Below are positions 9,851-20,529 of a stretch of DNA of 59,447 bases, piece after piece (the first letter of the stretch is position 1; every line of letters starts with the position of its first letter). A program made the position numbers and the translations under genes. The DNA comes from Thoreauomyces humboldtii (Eukaryota > Chytridiomycota > Chytridiomycetes > Spizellomycetales > Powellomycetaceae), in NCBI GenBank assembly GCA_027596035.1, contig JADGJA010000036.1, positions 1-59,447 on the forward strand, read 5' to 3'. The notes below the pieces were generated by a model. The model saw nothing but the letters and a program-made list of their open reading frames with translations. It had not been told where the DNA came from and made no database searches.

Positions 9851-11370
9851 ATGGTTTCCTCCGCCGCCTCCCGCATTGCTATCGCTCTAGGCGTTTTATC
9901 TACGCTCTCCGTCGTGCGTGCCGACTCGCAGGTGTGTCGACGAAAGTGCCGATCTTGTTGAGCAGGTTTAGAGATCTGATCTTGTCCAAACTCGCCTTGC
10001 AGGGCGTGCCTTCCGAGTGCATCCCGATCGACTCCACCTCCTCGTGCGCGCCATTCGGTAAGGGCCACTACATCAACTCGACCGAACTGGGCCTCGTGTA
10101 TGGTCTCACGGGACCCGTTCCTAACGCTGCATACTGGGACAACCTGATCCGCGATGTCACCTCGGGCGGCGAGCATCAGGCCGCCATGTGGAAGAACTGG
10201 GCGCAATGCTCCGGCTACAACGGAGAGCCGATCCAGTATTACCGATCATACACATGCATGACCGACATCTACATGTTCTCTAGCGGATGCAACCAGAAGG
10301 CGCCTCCGGTTCCCATCTGCAAAAAGGCCTGCAACGATTACGGAGGTGCCGTCGCATCGCTCATCAAGGATTCCTCCGTCTGTCCTTCGAAGATCGCGAG
10401 CATTTCGGCCGCGGCACAGCAAGAGGTCAACGAAAGGAGAGCTTCAGCCCTAACTGGCGCCGCTTCTTGCCTGAAGATCGCGACGCAGTGGGAGGGTCAG
10501 GACGGCTACAAGTCGGACCCGAACTCCTGCACTTGGGGTGTTGACGACGACAACTTTTCTTGTGGTATGCGTTTCATCGGAGCCCCTCTCATACTGCCTA
10601 GCTTATGCTCACCGGCCTTCATAACAGGTTTCGGCGGCGATGATAAAACCGCAGGTATCTACTGCCAGGACTTCCCTAACGATGCCTGCTGCAAGCGTCG
10701 CGGGGCGCACCCAGCTACCGGCAACGCGGCGATGTCCACCGATGACAAGGCGAGGCTTTCGGCCATCTACTCCGCAGCGACGTCCTCGACACCGAAGGAA
10801 TCGGTGGCCGCCGCGGGACTTCCAAGCGAAGGCACCACCGAGCTCGCCACCGCTGCCGGGACCACGGTAGCGGCACCGGACTCGACCGGCAGCAGCTCCA
10901 ACAAGACTGCCATCATCTGGGGAGCCATCGGTGCCGGCATCCTTGTGCTTGCCGTCGGGATCTTCTTGGTCGTCCAGCGTCTGCGAAGCAAGTCGAGGTC
11001 TCGCGTGGACCCTCGAAAGAAGAACGACAAGGGCGCCGGAGCCGTGCCTTTCCTCGCTCCTTCCATGAAGGAAGTCAACGGTGGCGCCAGCGACGGCCAG
11101 GGTGCTCCTTTGACTGCAAAGCACACGGTGGTATACGACTATGCTCCCCAGTTGATCGACGAGCTTGAGTTGCGCAAAGGCGACCTTGTCGAGGTTTGGG
11201 CCAGCTACGATGATGGTAAGCCATTGCTCTTATCCCATCTGCACCGGGTTCGGTGGAGCTCAAAGCTAACGTGATCTTCTGTTTCATCAGGATGGGGCAA
11301 GGGTACCAACGTACGCACCGGAAACAAGGGCACATTCCCGATGCCCTGCGTCGAGCTCATCCGCGAATAG
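9851..11370 (+). CDS. Single-pass membrane protein with Cys-rich ectodomain and cytosolic SH3 domain
   Basis: Exons 9851-9931, 10003-10564, 10628-11215, 11291-11370; 436 aa. A signal peptide (about residues 1-24, ending VVRADSQ) leads into an ectodomain with many cysteines, such as ECIPIDSTSSCAPFG, YRSYTCMTD, CKKACNDYGG and DFPNDACCKRR. A Ser/Thr/Ala-rich stalk follows. There is one transmembrane helix, IIWGAIGAGILVLAVGIFLV, then a basic stop-transfer RLRSKSRSR. The C-terminal SH3 domain has VVYDYAPQLIDELELRKGD, and after the last intron GWGKG and GTFP. SH3 proteins of this layout suggest a cell-wall or environment sensor recruiting cytosolic partners, by loose analogy to Sho1, though Sho1 has four TM helices. 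Function is inferred from architecture only. Confidence 0.85.
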
Positions 11371-11692
11371 ATTTTCGCCGCTGCACCGAGAAACATATTC
11401 CCATGCCTGTCTTTACAATCCCTTCCCTCTTTTTCATTTCGCAACCCCCCCCCAATCCCTTTGTATATTCTGGAGAAAATGTCCTTGCACCTACAATTCG
11501 CAAGAATTCTTTTGTTGAGATACTGCGTTCGATGTTAAACCCTCCCGTCAAGGAAGAGTCACGCGCGGGCGCTTTAAGCAAGAGCCACGTCGTGGGAAAG
11601 CACCGAGTATGAGGAAGGGGCGCGAACAAAAGTTCTTATTTACAGATGAAAAGGTAAGGGGGGGTATGTGAGATGGGGGAATCGGAACACTT
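11371..11692. other. Convergent 3' flanks, no gene
   Basis: This spacer holds the 3' flanks of the SH3 gene (+) and the LEA-like gene (-). It contains a C9 run near 11445-11453 and no supported open frame. Confidence 0.5.
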
Positions 11693-12258
11693 CTAGATCT
11701 TGCGACCGAGGTTCTTTGAGGCATCGTTGAGGTCGGCGGCCTTCCGCTCGGCCGTCTTCGAGGCGTTGTGGGCGGCCTGCTGGGTGTTGATGCCTGCCTT
11801 CTCTGCCGTCTTCCGTGCCTCGAACTTGAGGTCCTCCTTGGCTCCGTGAGGGTCCCTCTTGACGTCCTTTGCGGCGGCCTCGGTCTTCTCGGCCACGGTC
11901 TGACCGAGTCCGCCGACCGCGCCAGTCTCCCGGAACTGCTTGCCGACCGAACCGTCGGCTGCCAGGGGACCGCGTCCTCCGACGGCCTCGTGGATCCTTC
12001 CTCCTACGGATCCGTCGGCCTGGAAGGAAAAGGGGGAGAAGGGAGAAGGGAGGAAAGTCAGCGACGATGGTCAGTTGCGGATGGGAAGAAGGTACGGGTT
12101 GATGATCTCACCTCGAACTTGCTGCCGATGGAACCGTCCGACTTGAGGGCTTGCGCTGCCTTCTTGACGGTGTCGGCTGCCTTCTTGAGGAGGGAGGGGT
12201 TCTCCTGGAGGGTGCGCGCCGAGGTGGTGAAGAGACGGTTGGTGATACGGAAAGACAT
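11693..12258 (-). CDS. LEA-like stress protein with SDG(S)xG repeats, probable mitochondrial leader
   Basis: Complement of 11693-12019 and 12112-12258, intron 92 nt; 157 aa. The N-terminus MSFRITNRLFTTSARTLQEN looks like a mitochondrial presequence, with Arg and hydroxyl residues and no acid before residue 19. Three related blocks follow: KSDGSIGSKFE, ADGSVGGRIHEAVGG and ADGSVGKQFRETGAVGG. The second half is Ala/Lys/Glu-rich amphipathic helix (VAEKTEAAAKDVKRD, EARKTAEKAG) in the style of group 3 LEA proteins. Fungi commonly carry small stress proteins with DG-IG repeats of this kind; their biochemical role is not established. The intron splits the first two blocks exactly in phase 0. A TATTTAAA element lies about 112 bp upstream of the ATG. 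Confidence 0.75.
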
Positions 12259-13016
12259 GGTTATGGTTGGATCGATGTGGGTGTGTTTTGGGTTGGTGGG
12301 AAGAGTCGCGGTGTGTGAATGTGATGCGAAGAGCGGTGGAGCGGATGGAGGTGGATCTACTGCAATGGGTTTAAATAGCGAGCGGAAGATGGAAAGTCTA
12401 CCGATGACGTTGTCCATGCGATGGTCGGGGGCCTCGGGGCCCTTTCCATATTGCATACGATATTATGGCAGTACGTATGGCGCGCCCGTTCGGCGCACGG
12501 AAGAAATGACGCTGTGGGGAACGGGACAGACGAAGGTGGGCTGTCGAATGACGATGACGCTTGCCGTCAGTTTGAGTCACGATCATGGCTGTGCATCTGA
12601 CAACATACCCTGAGGCCTTTGAACTCCGCTCCTGCAGTTCGGCCCAGTGCTCCTGGCGGTTCCTGATATAGCCTTTGGATTCGATCGTGGTCTGCGCGGC
12701 TCCACAGATGGATGACCTTCTTCGCCGCAAGTGCCTTCTGCGGAGGAGAAGAACAATGCCACATGGCATCCGTCATGCTGCACATCTCGTTCCCAAACAG
12801 GGCTCCGGAGAGTCGTTTTGAGCGGGAAATTCCTTAAAAGACTCACAAGTTGGTTGTTGCTTCTTATCTGGCCACCCTTTTTTTAAAACCGGACGGATTC
12901 AAGGTCTTTCAAGCCCTCCGCCTAGGAAATTTCCTGCGGCTTTGCTGAGCGCCCTTTCCCGCCCAAGGCCCTCTCTATACGTTTCCTCCCAGCCCGTCCT
13001 GGTTCCCTTTCCAAGC
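12259..13016. other. Divergent promoter region, no gene
   Basis: This 758-bp spacer lies between the LEA-like gene (-) and the beta-helix receptor (+). Several open frames are shadows without protein-like composition. C/T-rich sequence precedes the ATG at 13017. Confidence 0.5.
12370..12377 (-). promoter_or_regulatory. TATA-like element of the LEA-like gene
   Basis: On the minus strand this reads TATTTAAA, about 112 bp upstream of the ATG at 12258. This is in the usual range for a fungal TATA box of an inducible gene. No other support. Confidence 0.35.
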
Positions 13017-16000
13017 ATGCCTTTCCTCGTTGCAGGCAACCTGATCGTGTTCTTGGGACTTCTAGCAATTGTTCGAGGCCAGACCCTGCAAACCACCTAC
13101 GTCTCACCCTCAGGACTAGATACGGCCACATGCGGGACCTCGCTTTCCACCGCCTGCGCTACGCTCACCGCGGCCGTCGGACGGACCACCGATGGAGGGG
13201 TGGTGAACCTAGGGCCAGGGACGTACACTGGTGTCGGAAACATCAACGTTGCCCTCGACGGACGACCGATGACGATCCAAAGCACGGAGGGTGCTGCTTC
13301 GACGATCCTGGACGCTGGGCTTGCGGGACGCTTGATGGTCCTTGCCAGTGGGGATGGGAACGATACGATCATCCGCGGTCTCACCTTTCGTAATGGACGG
13401 TCGGCATCTGGAGGCTGCATAGTCATTTCGGACAGCGCGACTCCGGTAAGGACGCGGACGTCTTCCTCTCAATATACAATCTTCCTGTCAACTCATCCAC
13501 CACGAAAGGTAATCGAAGATTGTGTCTTCATAGAGTGTTCCTCTGTCGCCATGGCTCTCGATGAGACATCTACGAATCAGGTATGTCTAATAGTACTGTA
13601 GTCTGACCAGCACCCTAGCTGACGAAAATGCACCATTTATCCATGCCACAGCAAGCAGGAATCGGTGGGGCCCTCTTTGTCGGGGGAACTTCCGCGCCGA
13701 CCGTTTCGCGCTGCAAGTTTTTTGGCAACAGCGCCGCTGTGGGAGGTACCAACAAGACTTATTACTGTGCGAGCGAAACAACCCACTAACCATGCTGATC
13801 CTCTGCCGCTCCCGGCATTAGGAGGCTCCGTTTGGCTAGCAGACACGTCTGCAGCCCAATTCAAGGACTGTCTCTTCGCGAACGAGACAGCGGCATTGTA
13901 TGGTGGATCCGTCGTTTCCGAGAACGATAGCAAGGGTCGATTCGACAACTGCGAGTGGCGAAACAACTTCAGCCAGTTCGGCGGAGCCCTCGACGGGGGA
14001 GCAGTGTGAGTTGCTCCGGGAAAGATATCCTCGTGCTTTGGAAAAGTAGCTTACTATGATGTCAGGAGCTCAACGTTATACACTAATTCACGATTCTATA
14101 ATAACTCTGCTGGAACCGGGGCCGTCATTTATCACTATGAATCGAGCACCGAGCAGTTCTATAACTGCACCTTCATCGGCAATAGCGCCAAAGGCAACGG
14201 AGGTTAGGAACGAGCCTTGTTGAGGACCTAAAAACCTTTCTGACCCCACGTTGTTCTTCAGGGGTTGCTGGCTTGACCGCAACCGCGAGCCCATCGTACT
14301 TTGATTGCACATTCGAGGAAAACTCCGCGGGAGGCATCGGCGCCGTGTTTTACATGGAAATAACGTCGACTCTGTTCGTGAAAGGATCACTAGTGACTCG
14401 GAATCGAGCGCTGGCTGGGGGAGGTGCCTTGAGCGGTCGACTCAACGCAGCAGCAGTATTTCAAGATTCCCAAATTATGTACAATTCTGCTGGGAGCATT
14501 GCTGGTGAGTTTGAACACTCATAAAGCTCCGGGTAGACTGTTTCTCTGATATTTGGATGTGTATGAAGGTGGCTTCGATCTCGCTGATGATGTCGTGGTC
14601 ACTGTGACCTCGGTGACGTTCGCTTTCAACACCTGTGACACCAGCTCGGGCGCCGTGAACCTGCAAGGGAATGCCGTGTTCAACGCCACAGATACAAGGT
14701 TTCTCAACAACACCGCTGCCACTTCTGGAGGTGCGCTGGGAACCTCGGAATGAAGTGCTGAATGGTAACTCAATCCCAGAAAATGTCATGTATAGGAGCG
14801 CTGCTCGTCAGCGGGAATAGTGGCATGACGCTGGAACGGTGTCATTTGACAGGCAACACAGCAGCGGCTTCGGGAGGTACGCTGGAGAACTTATCACAAA
14901 ACGTCGAGTTATAACTCAAGCCCAGATGACATCTTGTTCAGGGGGATTGTACTTTGCCTCCATCGCAAAGGGCGCCATACATGACTCCTACTTTGCAGAA
15001 AACTTGGCTGCTGTGAGCGGGGGCGGCATCGCGTTGCATTCAACGGGCGTCCCGCCAGCCGGAACGACCTTTTCTGTCAAGAACACCACGTTGGTGTCAA
15101 ACGTGGCCATTACAGGAGGGGCGATCGCCGTGGACTCAAGCGTACCACTGGCGCTCAATGGTTCGGGGATGTACAACAACATAGGTCGCTTCGGCGGCGC
15201 CATGTGGATGGCAACAGGAGGAAACACGATGGACTGCGAAACGCATATATCGAAGAACGAAGCGAAGCTGATCGATCCACCCGTCGGCTCCGCTATTTCC
15301 TACACAAGCACTTCGCGATCGGCTCGTTTCGTCGCACGCCAGATCGTCGCCGCCAGTGACAAAGATACCACTTCTGACGGAGACGAGGACGGATCCGAAA
15401 CAGCCGTCGTTGATGCTGGCGGTGGAGGCGGTGGAGTGTTTTACTCGGGCGCCAAAAGGTTTTTGACCTGTCCCGAGGGTACATGTGCAATCTACGGCAA
15501 TACTGCATCTTACGGCAGCAACGAAGCGAGCTCCGCCGTTCGCTTGATCACGAGTCCGCAGTGGGTGAAAGCGTCGCCAAGGCAGACGATCAGCATCACG
15601 GCGGCAATCCACGACCTGTTCGGAAACCTGGTGACCGATACACAGGAAGAGATCACAATCAGCCTGACACCGGCTCCTGCCGATCCCTCGCTCACAGTTC
15701 CAATCACGCTTGTTGGTCAAGGCATCTCGAAGAAACTCATCGAGGATGGAACAGCCGTGTTCGGACCGTTCGCCATACTGGGTCTTCTGGGTGGACTTTA
15801 CAATTTAGGAGTGAGCAGTGACAATTTACTAAGTACCAACGTGCCGGTCAGGATTGCAACATGCGGCGCTGGTATGTGTTCAGTAGTGTAAGGTTTGTCG
15901 GCGCTCTCGTTGCTTAAAAATGCTGACTGCGCACTTCTTCCCATCTGTATAGGTTATCAACCGATCGATGATCCTACAACAATGCCGTATCGATGCACGC

Positions 16001-18212
16001 AATGTCTAAATTCGTATTCTCTCATCCCAGATACCCATTGCTTGCCATGCCCAGCTGGGGTATGTATGTCTCCTCATCTAACGACTTGGCCTTCTCTCAC
16101 GATGAGGCTTTCCTCTCAAACGCACACTAGGCTACTTGCCAAGGCGCGAACGTAACAGGTACGTCTCCATAGAGATATGTCTATAGGTCATCAGAAGCAC
16201 GCTGTTTACGCTGAACCCTTTTTCCCAGCAAATCCTGGTTTTTGGATGGCGCCTGTGACCGACGTGAACGCAGTTCCGCAAGTATGGAGATGCGCTACGG
16301 GCCAATGTCTCGGGGACGGACAATGCGCCGAGCATCGCGGCGGGATTCTGTGTTCAGAGTGTGATCCAGATTACAGGTAGGCATTGCGCCAACGGTCTAT
16401 TTAATCTTCGAGCCTACACACGAGAGCTGATTTCGGCAACTTTTTTCGCGAACCAGCGATTGGAGAGGCAGCGGCGTCTGCGAGCTTTGCGATAGCGAAG
16501 CGCCATTATGGCTTCTGATCCCCATTTTAGCTGCTTTGGTCATGACCGGCTTTTTGATCCGATACCCGGCGCTCTGCAAATCCTCTATATCCGCCACTCT
16601 CGTCTTCTTCGTCCAATATTCGTACCTACTCCTCCCGGCGTCCCCTCAGTTCACGGCGATGACGCAAACGCTCAACCTCACTTTTGACTGGATCAACGAC
16701 ATCAGCGGTACGACGTGCATCCTTCGTCTCAGCAATTTCGAGAAGCTCTTGTTCGGCGGATTCTACCCGCTAGTCGGAATTTCCAGTTGCGTTATTTGGG
16801 CTATCTTCCTGAAAGCGTGGTATTTCGGAAAGGACCGCTGGGACCGAAGGAATGACATACCTGTAGCTGGGGAGGGTGTTGTTCGAACGGGTCACACCAT
16901 GCCAAAGAAGGCAGTCATCGCTTGGATCAACGCCTTCCTCTTCATCATCTTGTGGGCGTACCTCCTCCTTTCCAGGTAAGACATGCCAATTTTTGCTTTT
17001 GCTTCTGAGATCAGGTGCTTACCAGTTTTTGTTGGTGGTGGGGCTTCACAGAGTGATCCTCCAGATCCTCTCCTGCTCTTACATCGCCGACGAGCACGTG
17101 GTTTCGGAAGCTCCCGATCAACCCTGTCGACAGGGCATACACAAGACATGGTGGGCGCTCGCATGGGTAGCCGTCCTCGTCTGGGTTGTCGGGCTCCCGC
17201 TTTTCCTTCTTGGCTTTCTCAAGTGGGCTCTGCTGACGCGGGCCCGAGGCGGAACGCGATTCTGGGTTGAGGCGCTGGAACAGATCTACGCCGATTTCAA
17301 GCCTCGATATTGGTTCTTCGAATTTGTCTTCCTGGCGAGGAAACTCGGAGTCGTTCTTCTCGATGTCTATACCGTCTTCGATCCGGTAAGATATACCCGC
17401 TTTATGATAGTGATCCTGGGGTAATGCCGACGATGTTTTTGCTGACTTGCTGCTTTTTTCTTCAGACTGCAAAAGCGGTATCGGCACTCATCTTTGCGTT
17501 CACGAACCTCCTGACGCTGGCGTTCGTCGTCCGACCATGGCGACGGACACGAGATAACCGCATGGAGGAACTACTATTGCTTATTCTCCTCCTGGAAGCT
17601 GGACTTTCTCTTGGAGATTCCGCCTTGACGTCGGGGGTGGATTACACGTCTTTGATCAAGACGTTACAAGTCGCCGGCCTCATGGTCGGCGTCGGCGTGA
17701 CCATTTTCATGGCCATTCCTCGAGTACGACGAACGTTACGTCGGATACGATACAGCTACCTGGGCCCTCTGGACGAGCCGACGGTCCGGCGGCTTAGGCG
17801 GCCGCCGACGGTATCGGAGGGCGCGCCGGATGGTGCTGAGAACGAGGAAGACAGCGATTCCGGGGGAGAGGTTGGAGGCGCATCCATCGTCATCGATGAC
17901 GCAGGGTGCGGCAAATGCGAAACTCCATTAGCCACGGGTGTTGACGCCTCGACCGTCACGCTGCATACGCAGCGAAGCTCCGAGTTAATGCCAGTCGAGC
18001 CCGACATGGAGCAAGGCAAGGTGTCGCCTTTAAGTATTCTCAAGAAGACCATCTCCTCGCGCCGGGGTTCCATCGCGACCGCCCAGTCAAGGCTCTCGGT
18101 TATGCACACTCGCAACCTATGGATCACGGACAAGCAAATGAGTCTCAGTTTGCTTTCTGATGAGGGACAAGGGAACGAACACGGGCCTTGCGGGAGCGAT
18201 GATCCACACTGA
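13017..18212 (+). CDS. Large membrane protein: Pmp-like beta-helix ectodomain, Cys-rich stalk, multi-pass membrane domain
   Basis: Fifteen exons: 13017-13445, 13509-13580, 13652-13745, 13822-14005, 14066-14202, 14262-14504, 14569-14730, 14796-14876, 14942-15871, 15953-16059, 16131-16158, 16229-16376, 16457-16975, 17052-17385, 17466-18212; 1404 aa. The signal peptide is MPFLVAGNLIVFLGLLAIVRG. Residues about 25-700 resemble right-handed beta-helix and chlamydial Pmp-type repeats, with recurring GGA(I/L/V) and FxxN motifs (GGALFVGG, GGALDGGAV, GGAIAVDSS). A Cys-rich stalk has CTQCLNSYSL, CLPCPAG, CSECDPDY and CELCDSE. Hydrophobic spans then start at PLWLLIPILAALVMTGFLI (from about residue 888) and continue to about 1190. 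An acidic, Ser-rich cytosolic tail follows. The topology suggests an adhesin or receptor. The 28-nt exon 11 and the acceptor at 17051 are the least certain points. Confidence 0.8.
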
Positions 18213-18405
18213 ATCCATTTTTGAATTTTGTATTTTGAAGAGTAGAGGTTGTGAATAGAACACTTTTGTGTACCCGTTCTAGCCTGTATCCATCACCTAC
18301 TGGCGGCACATGCCCGCCTCTATAGAGATATAACCCTCCCCATAGTTTGACGCCCAAGTTCTACGCCGGAATGTAACCCTTCTCCGCCAGGAAGTAGTAG
18401 ATTTT

Positions 18406-19180
18406 CTAATTGGGCACGGAGTCGATCAGTCTCGACAAGCTACGAGAAATCGTCCGATCTTTGGGCTCTACCTCCACGCTTCCATGTACAGAAAGCTGAT
18501 CGGCCCGAAGATGCAACTCTGGGTTGGCAGGCGCCTCATAAGGAGCATCGATGCCAGTAAACTCTGGGGGGATTGCAGGGTTTAGCCTGCCGAATCAGTC
18601 CCGCATCATATCGAAAGCCCGAGATGCACCTTTGATCTCGCCCGCGCGCGCCTTCTTATAAAGTCCCTTCGGATCTCTCTGTTCCGCAACTTCCAGTGGC
18701 ACGTCAACGTAAACCTCCACGAACGGTAGTTTTGCACTTTCGTGCAAGGCGCGCGCGTCATCCCGGTCAGCCTTGTACGGCGATATGAAGGACGAGATGG
18801 CAACCACTGCCGAGTCGGCAAACAGCTTGGCCACCTCCGCGATGCGTCGAATGTTTTCTGTACGGTCTGCGGGCGAGAATCCGAGATTCTTGTTCAACCC
18901 GAACCTGACGTTGTCGCCATCGAGTCGGTACGCCGTTATGGATGCGTGCAGCAGTCGCTGCTCAAGCGCTGATGCGATGGTCGATTTTCCAGATGCTGAG
19001 AGGCCGGTGAGCCATACCGTTAAGCCCTTGTTCGACGGGTAGTTGTCAGTTCTTGACAAACACGCGGTGAGAAGGAAATTTCGAGCTTACCTTGTGGCCG
19101 AGGAGAGTCTCGCGCTCGTCTCGCGTGACCGCCCCTTCATGCCATGTGATGTTGGACGGAGTCGATGAGGTTGCGGTCAT
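18406..19180 (-). CDS. MET14: Adenylylsulfate (APS) kinase
   Basis: Complement of 18406-18563, 18630-19026, 19091-19180; 214 aa, close to the usual 200-210. The enzyme phosphorylates APS to PAPS in sulfate assimilation toward cysteine and methionine. Visible motifs are [19 protein letters not shown], the P-loop [34 protein letters not shown], and after the last intron [16 protein letters not shown] and LRADQLSV. Without the final intron the frame would stop early at [12 protein letters not shown]. The acceptor CCCCCAG at 18564 restores the canonical C-terminus. It stands alone, not fused to ATP sulfurylase. Confidence 0.93.
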
Positions 19181-19682
19181 TATTCGGTGCTGTTCCCCAA
19201 ATGCGAGAATAGCCTTTCGGAAGAGTCGAGCGAGCGCGCTGAATGCTATTGCAATTTGGGCAAGCACGCGATTTGATGATGTGATGGTATGATGAATCAG
19301 GTAGGGTTAGGGTAGAAATTCTAGCATGGCAGCATCGTATGGCCAATGGGCCAAACCCCCCAGGTATGTGAGGACGGGAAGCCTAATATGTCACGGTAAT
19401 TGTCACCTGCCGTGAACCCCAGGACAATGCCATCATGCACTCGCATTCGATATTAAAAATTGCGAGTATCAATCTGATTAAATAGTATATTGTCATGAGA
19501 CTACAGTAACGGGGGCTGGACACCGCCTTCGATGCTTGGGGCTCGGAAGATGCCGGGCGTTGGTATTAAGCTATCGACGACCGAAACGCAGGTGTATAAG
19601 CGTGGTGTCGTGGCACACACACAACCTGGCCGCAGGCTAATACCTTGCGGATTAGGGCGGCAGGAGTGGATGGACCGATTGC
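19181..19682. other. Intergenic, no gene
   Basis: Upstream region of MET14 and 3' flank of COX17, both on the minus strand. It includes an AT-rich stretch at about 19450-19495 and no supported open frame. Confidence 0.5.
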
Positions 19683-19919
19683 TCAGATGTTGAAGCCCTG
19701 AGCGCGCATGCAGTCCTGATGCGCCTTGATCAGGTCTGCACACTTCTCCTCCCCGTTGTTGATGACGCACTCGTCGCGGACCTTGCGCGTCTCGGGGCAA
19801 GCGCAGCATGGCTTGCACTTTTCCTTGGGTGCGCTGGCATCGGATGTTATGGATGTTGGGGAAGCAGTGGTGTTGGTAGGGTCAGTGGCCCCGGCTGGCT
19901 TCGAGTTCTCGGCACCCAT
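19683..19919 (-). CDS. COX17: Cytochrome c oxidase copper chaperone
   Basis: Single exon, 78 aa, slightly longer than typical because of a Ser/Thr/Ala-rich N-terminus. Cox17 carries Cu(I) in the mitochondrial intermembrane space and hands it to Sco1 and Cox11 for cytochrome oxidase assembly. The copper site KPCCAC is present. Twin CX9C motifs follow: the last Cys of KPCCAC to Cys of RDEC, and [11 protein letters not shown]. The protein ends MRAQGFNI, as in other Cox17 proteins. The frame is open upstream, but [10 protein letters not shown] is the natural start. Mia40-dependent import is expected from the CX9C motifs. Confidence 0.93.
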   Translation of the reverse strand: MGAENSKPAGATDPTNTTASPTSITSDASAPKEKCKPCCACPETRKVRDECVINNGEEKCADLIKAHQDCMRAQGFNI

Positions 19920-20529
19920 GACGGTCGGTGATTCGTTGAGACTTTCGGAAAGGTGGAGTGAATGCGGGAAGAGATCGGCTTCTTTGAGCTTCGTTTTTCG
20001 GTTCAACTTCCGTTTGAAAAGACCGCGATGCGGAAATTTATTAGTCATCGATGGCTGGTATGTCAACCCCATGACTGGGAGGGTTCCCACCGACCAAGCC
20101 TTCGAAAGTTCAGTCACCGCCGTCCGTGCATAACCATCATACCTGGGCGTCATAGCGTGCTGCACAGACGGACAACACATCTGGCGCTTCAGGGGTCGCA
20201 GGAGCCCCTGTGAACGCTCGACGCGAGTGTAACCCTCTACTCGACGCTGCAGAGCTATGGCACACGACTTTCTGCCTCCAGGGTACCCGTTTCGAGACTC
20301 TTGTCGACCGCGCTAGAATCTGGTCCCGCGGCTAGGATCCGCGGCTAGGATCCGCGGCTAGGATCTGCGTCCCGCAACTCGGTAAAGAACACGCTTTTCG
20401 CCTCTGCACAACGGCTCTGGAGATCATGCTGATGCCGTATTGTAGCAAAGCAAGACATGGTCAAAACCATGCGAAACCCTTCCCTTGCCCCCCTCTCCCC
20501 ACGAGCCATCCCCGCTCAAGGACGATTCC
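19920..20529. other. Intergenic, no gene; contains a short tandem repeat
   Basis: Upstream of COX17 (-) and 3' of the zf-PARP gene (-). It contains the 13-bp repeat at 20326-20364 and no supported coding frame. Confidence 0.5.
20326..20364. repeat. 13-bp direct repeat, three perfect copies
   Basis: CCGCGGCTAGGAT occurs three times head to tail at 20326-20338, 20339-20351 and 20352-20364. A degenerate copy (ccgcgctagaatc) lies just upstream at about 20309. Each unit contains the palindrome CCGCGG. Confidence 0.9.

Noticed and set aside
13017..18212. Bacterial contamination or recent bacterial transfer of the Pmp-like gene
   Set aside because: Fourteen spliceosomal introns with the same consensus as neighbouring genes and a multi-pass eukaryotic C-terminus argue for a long-resident gene.
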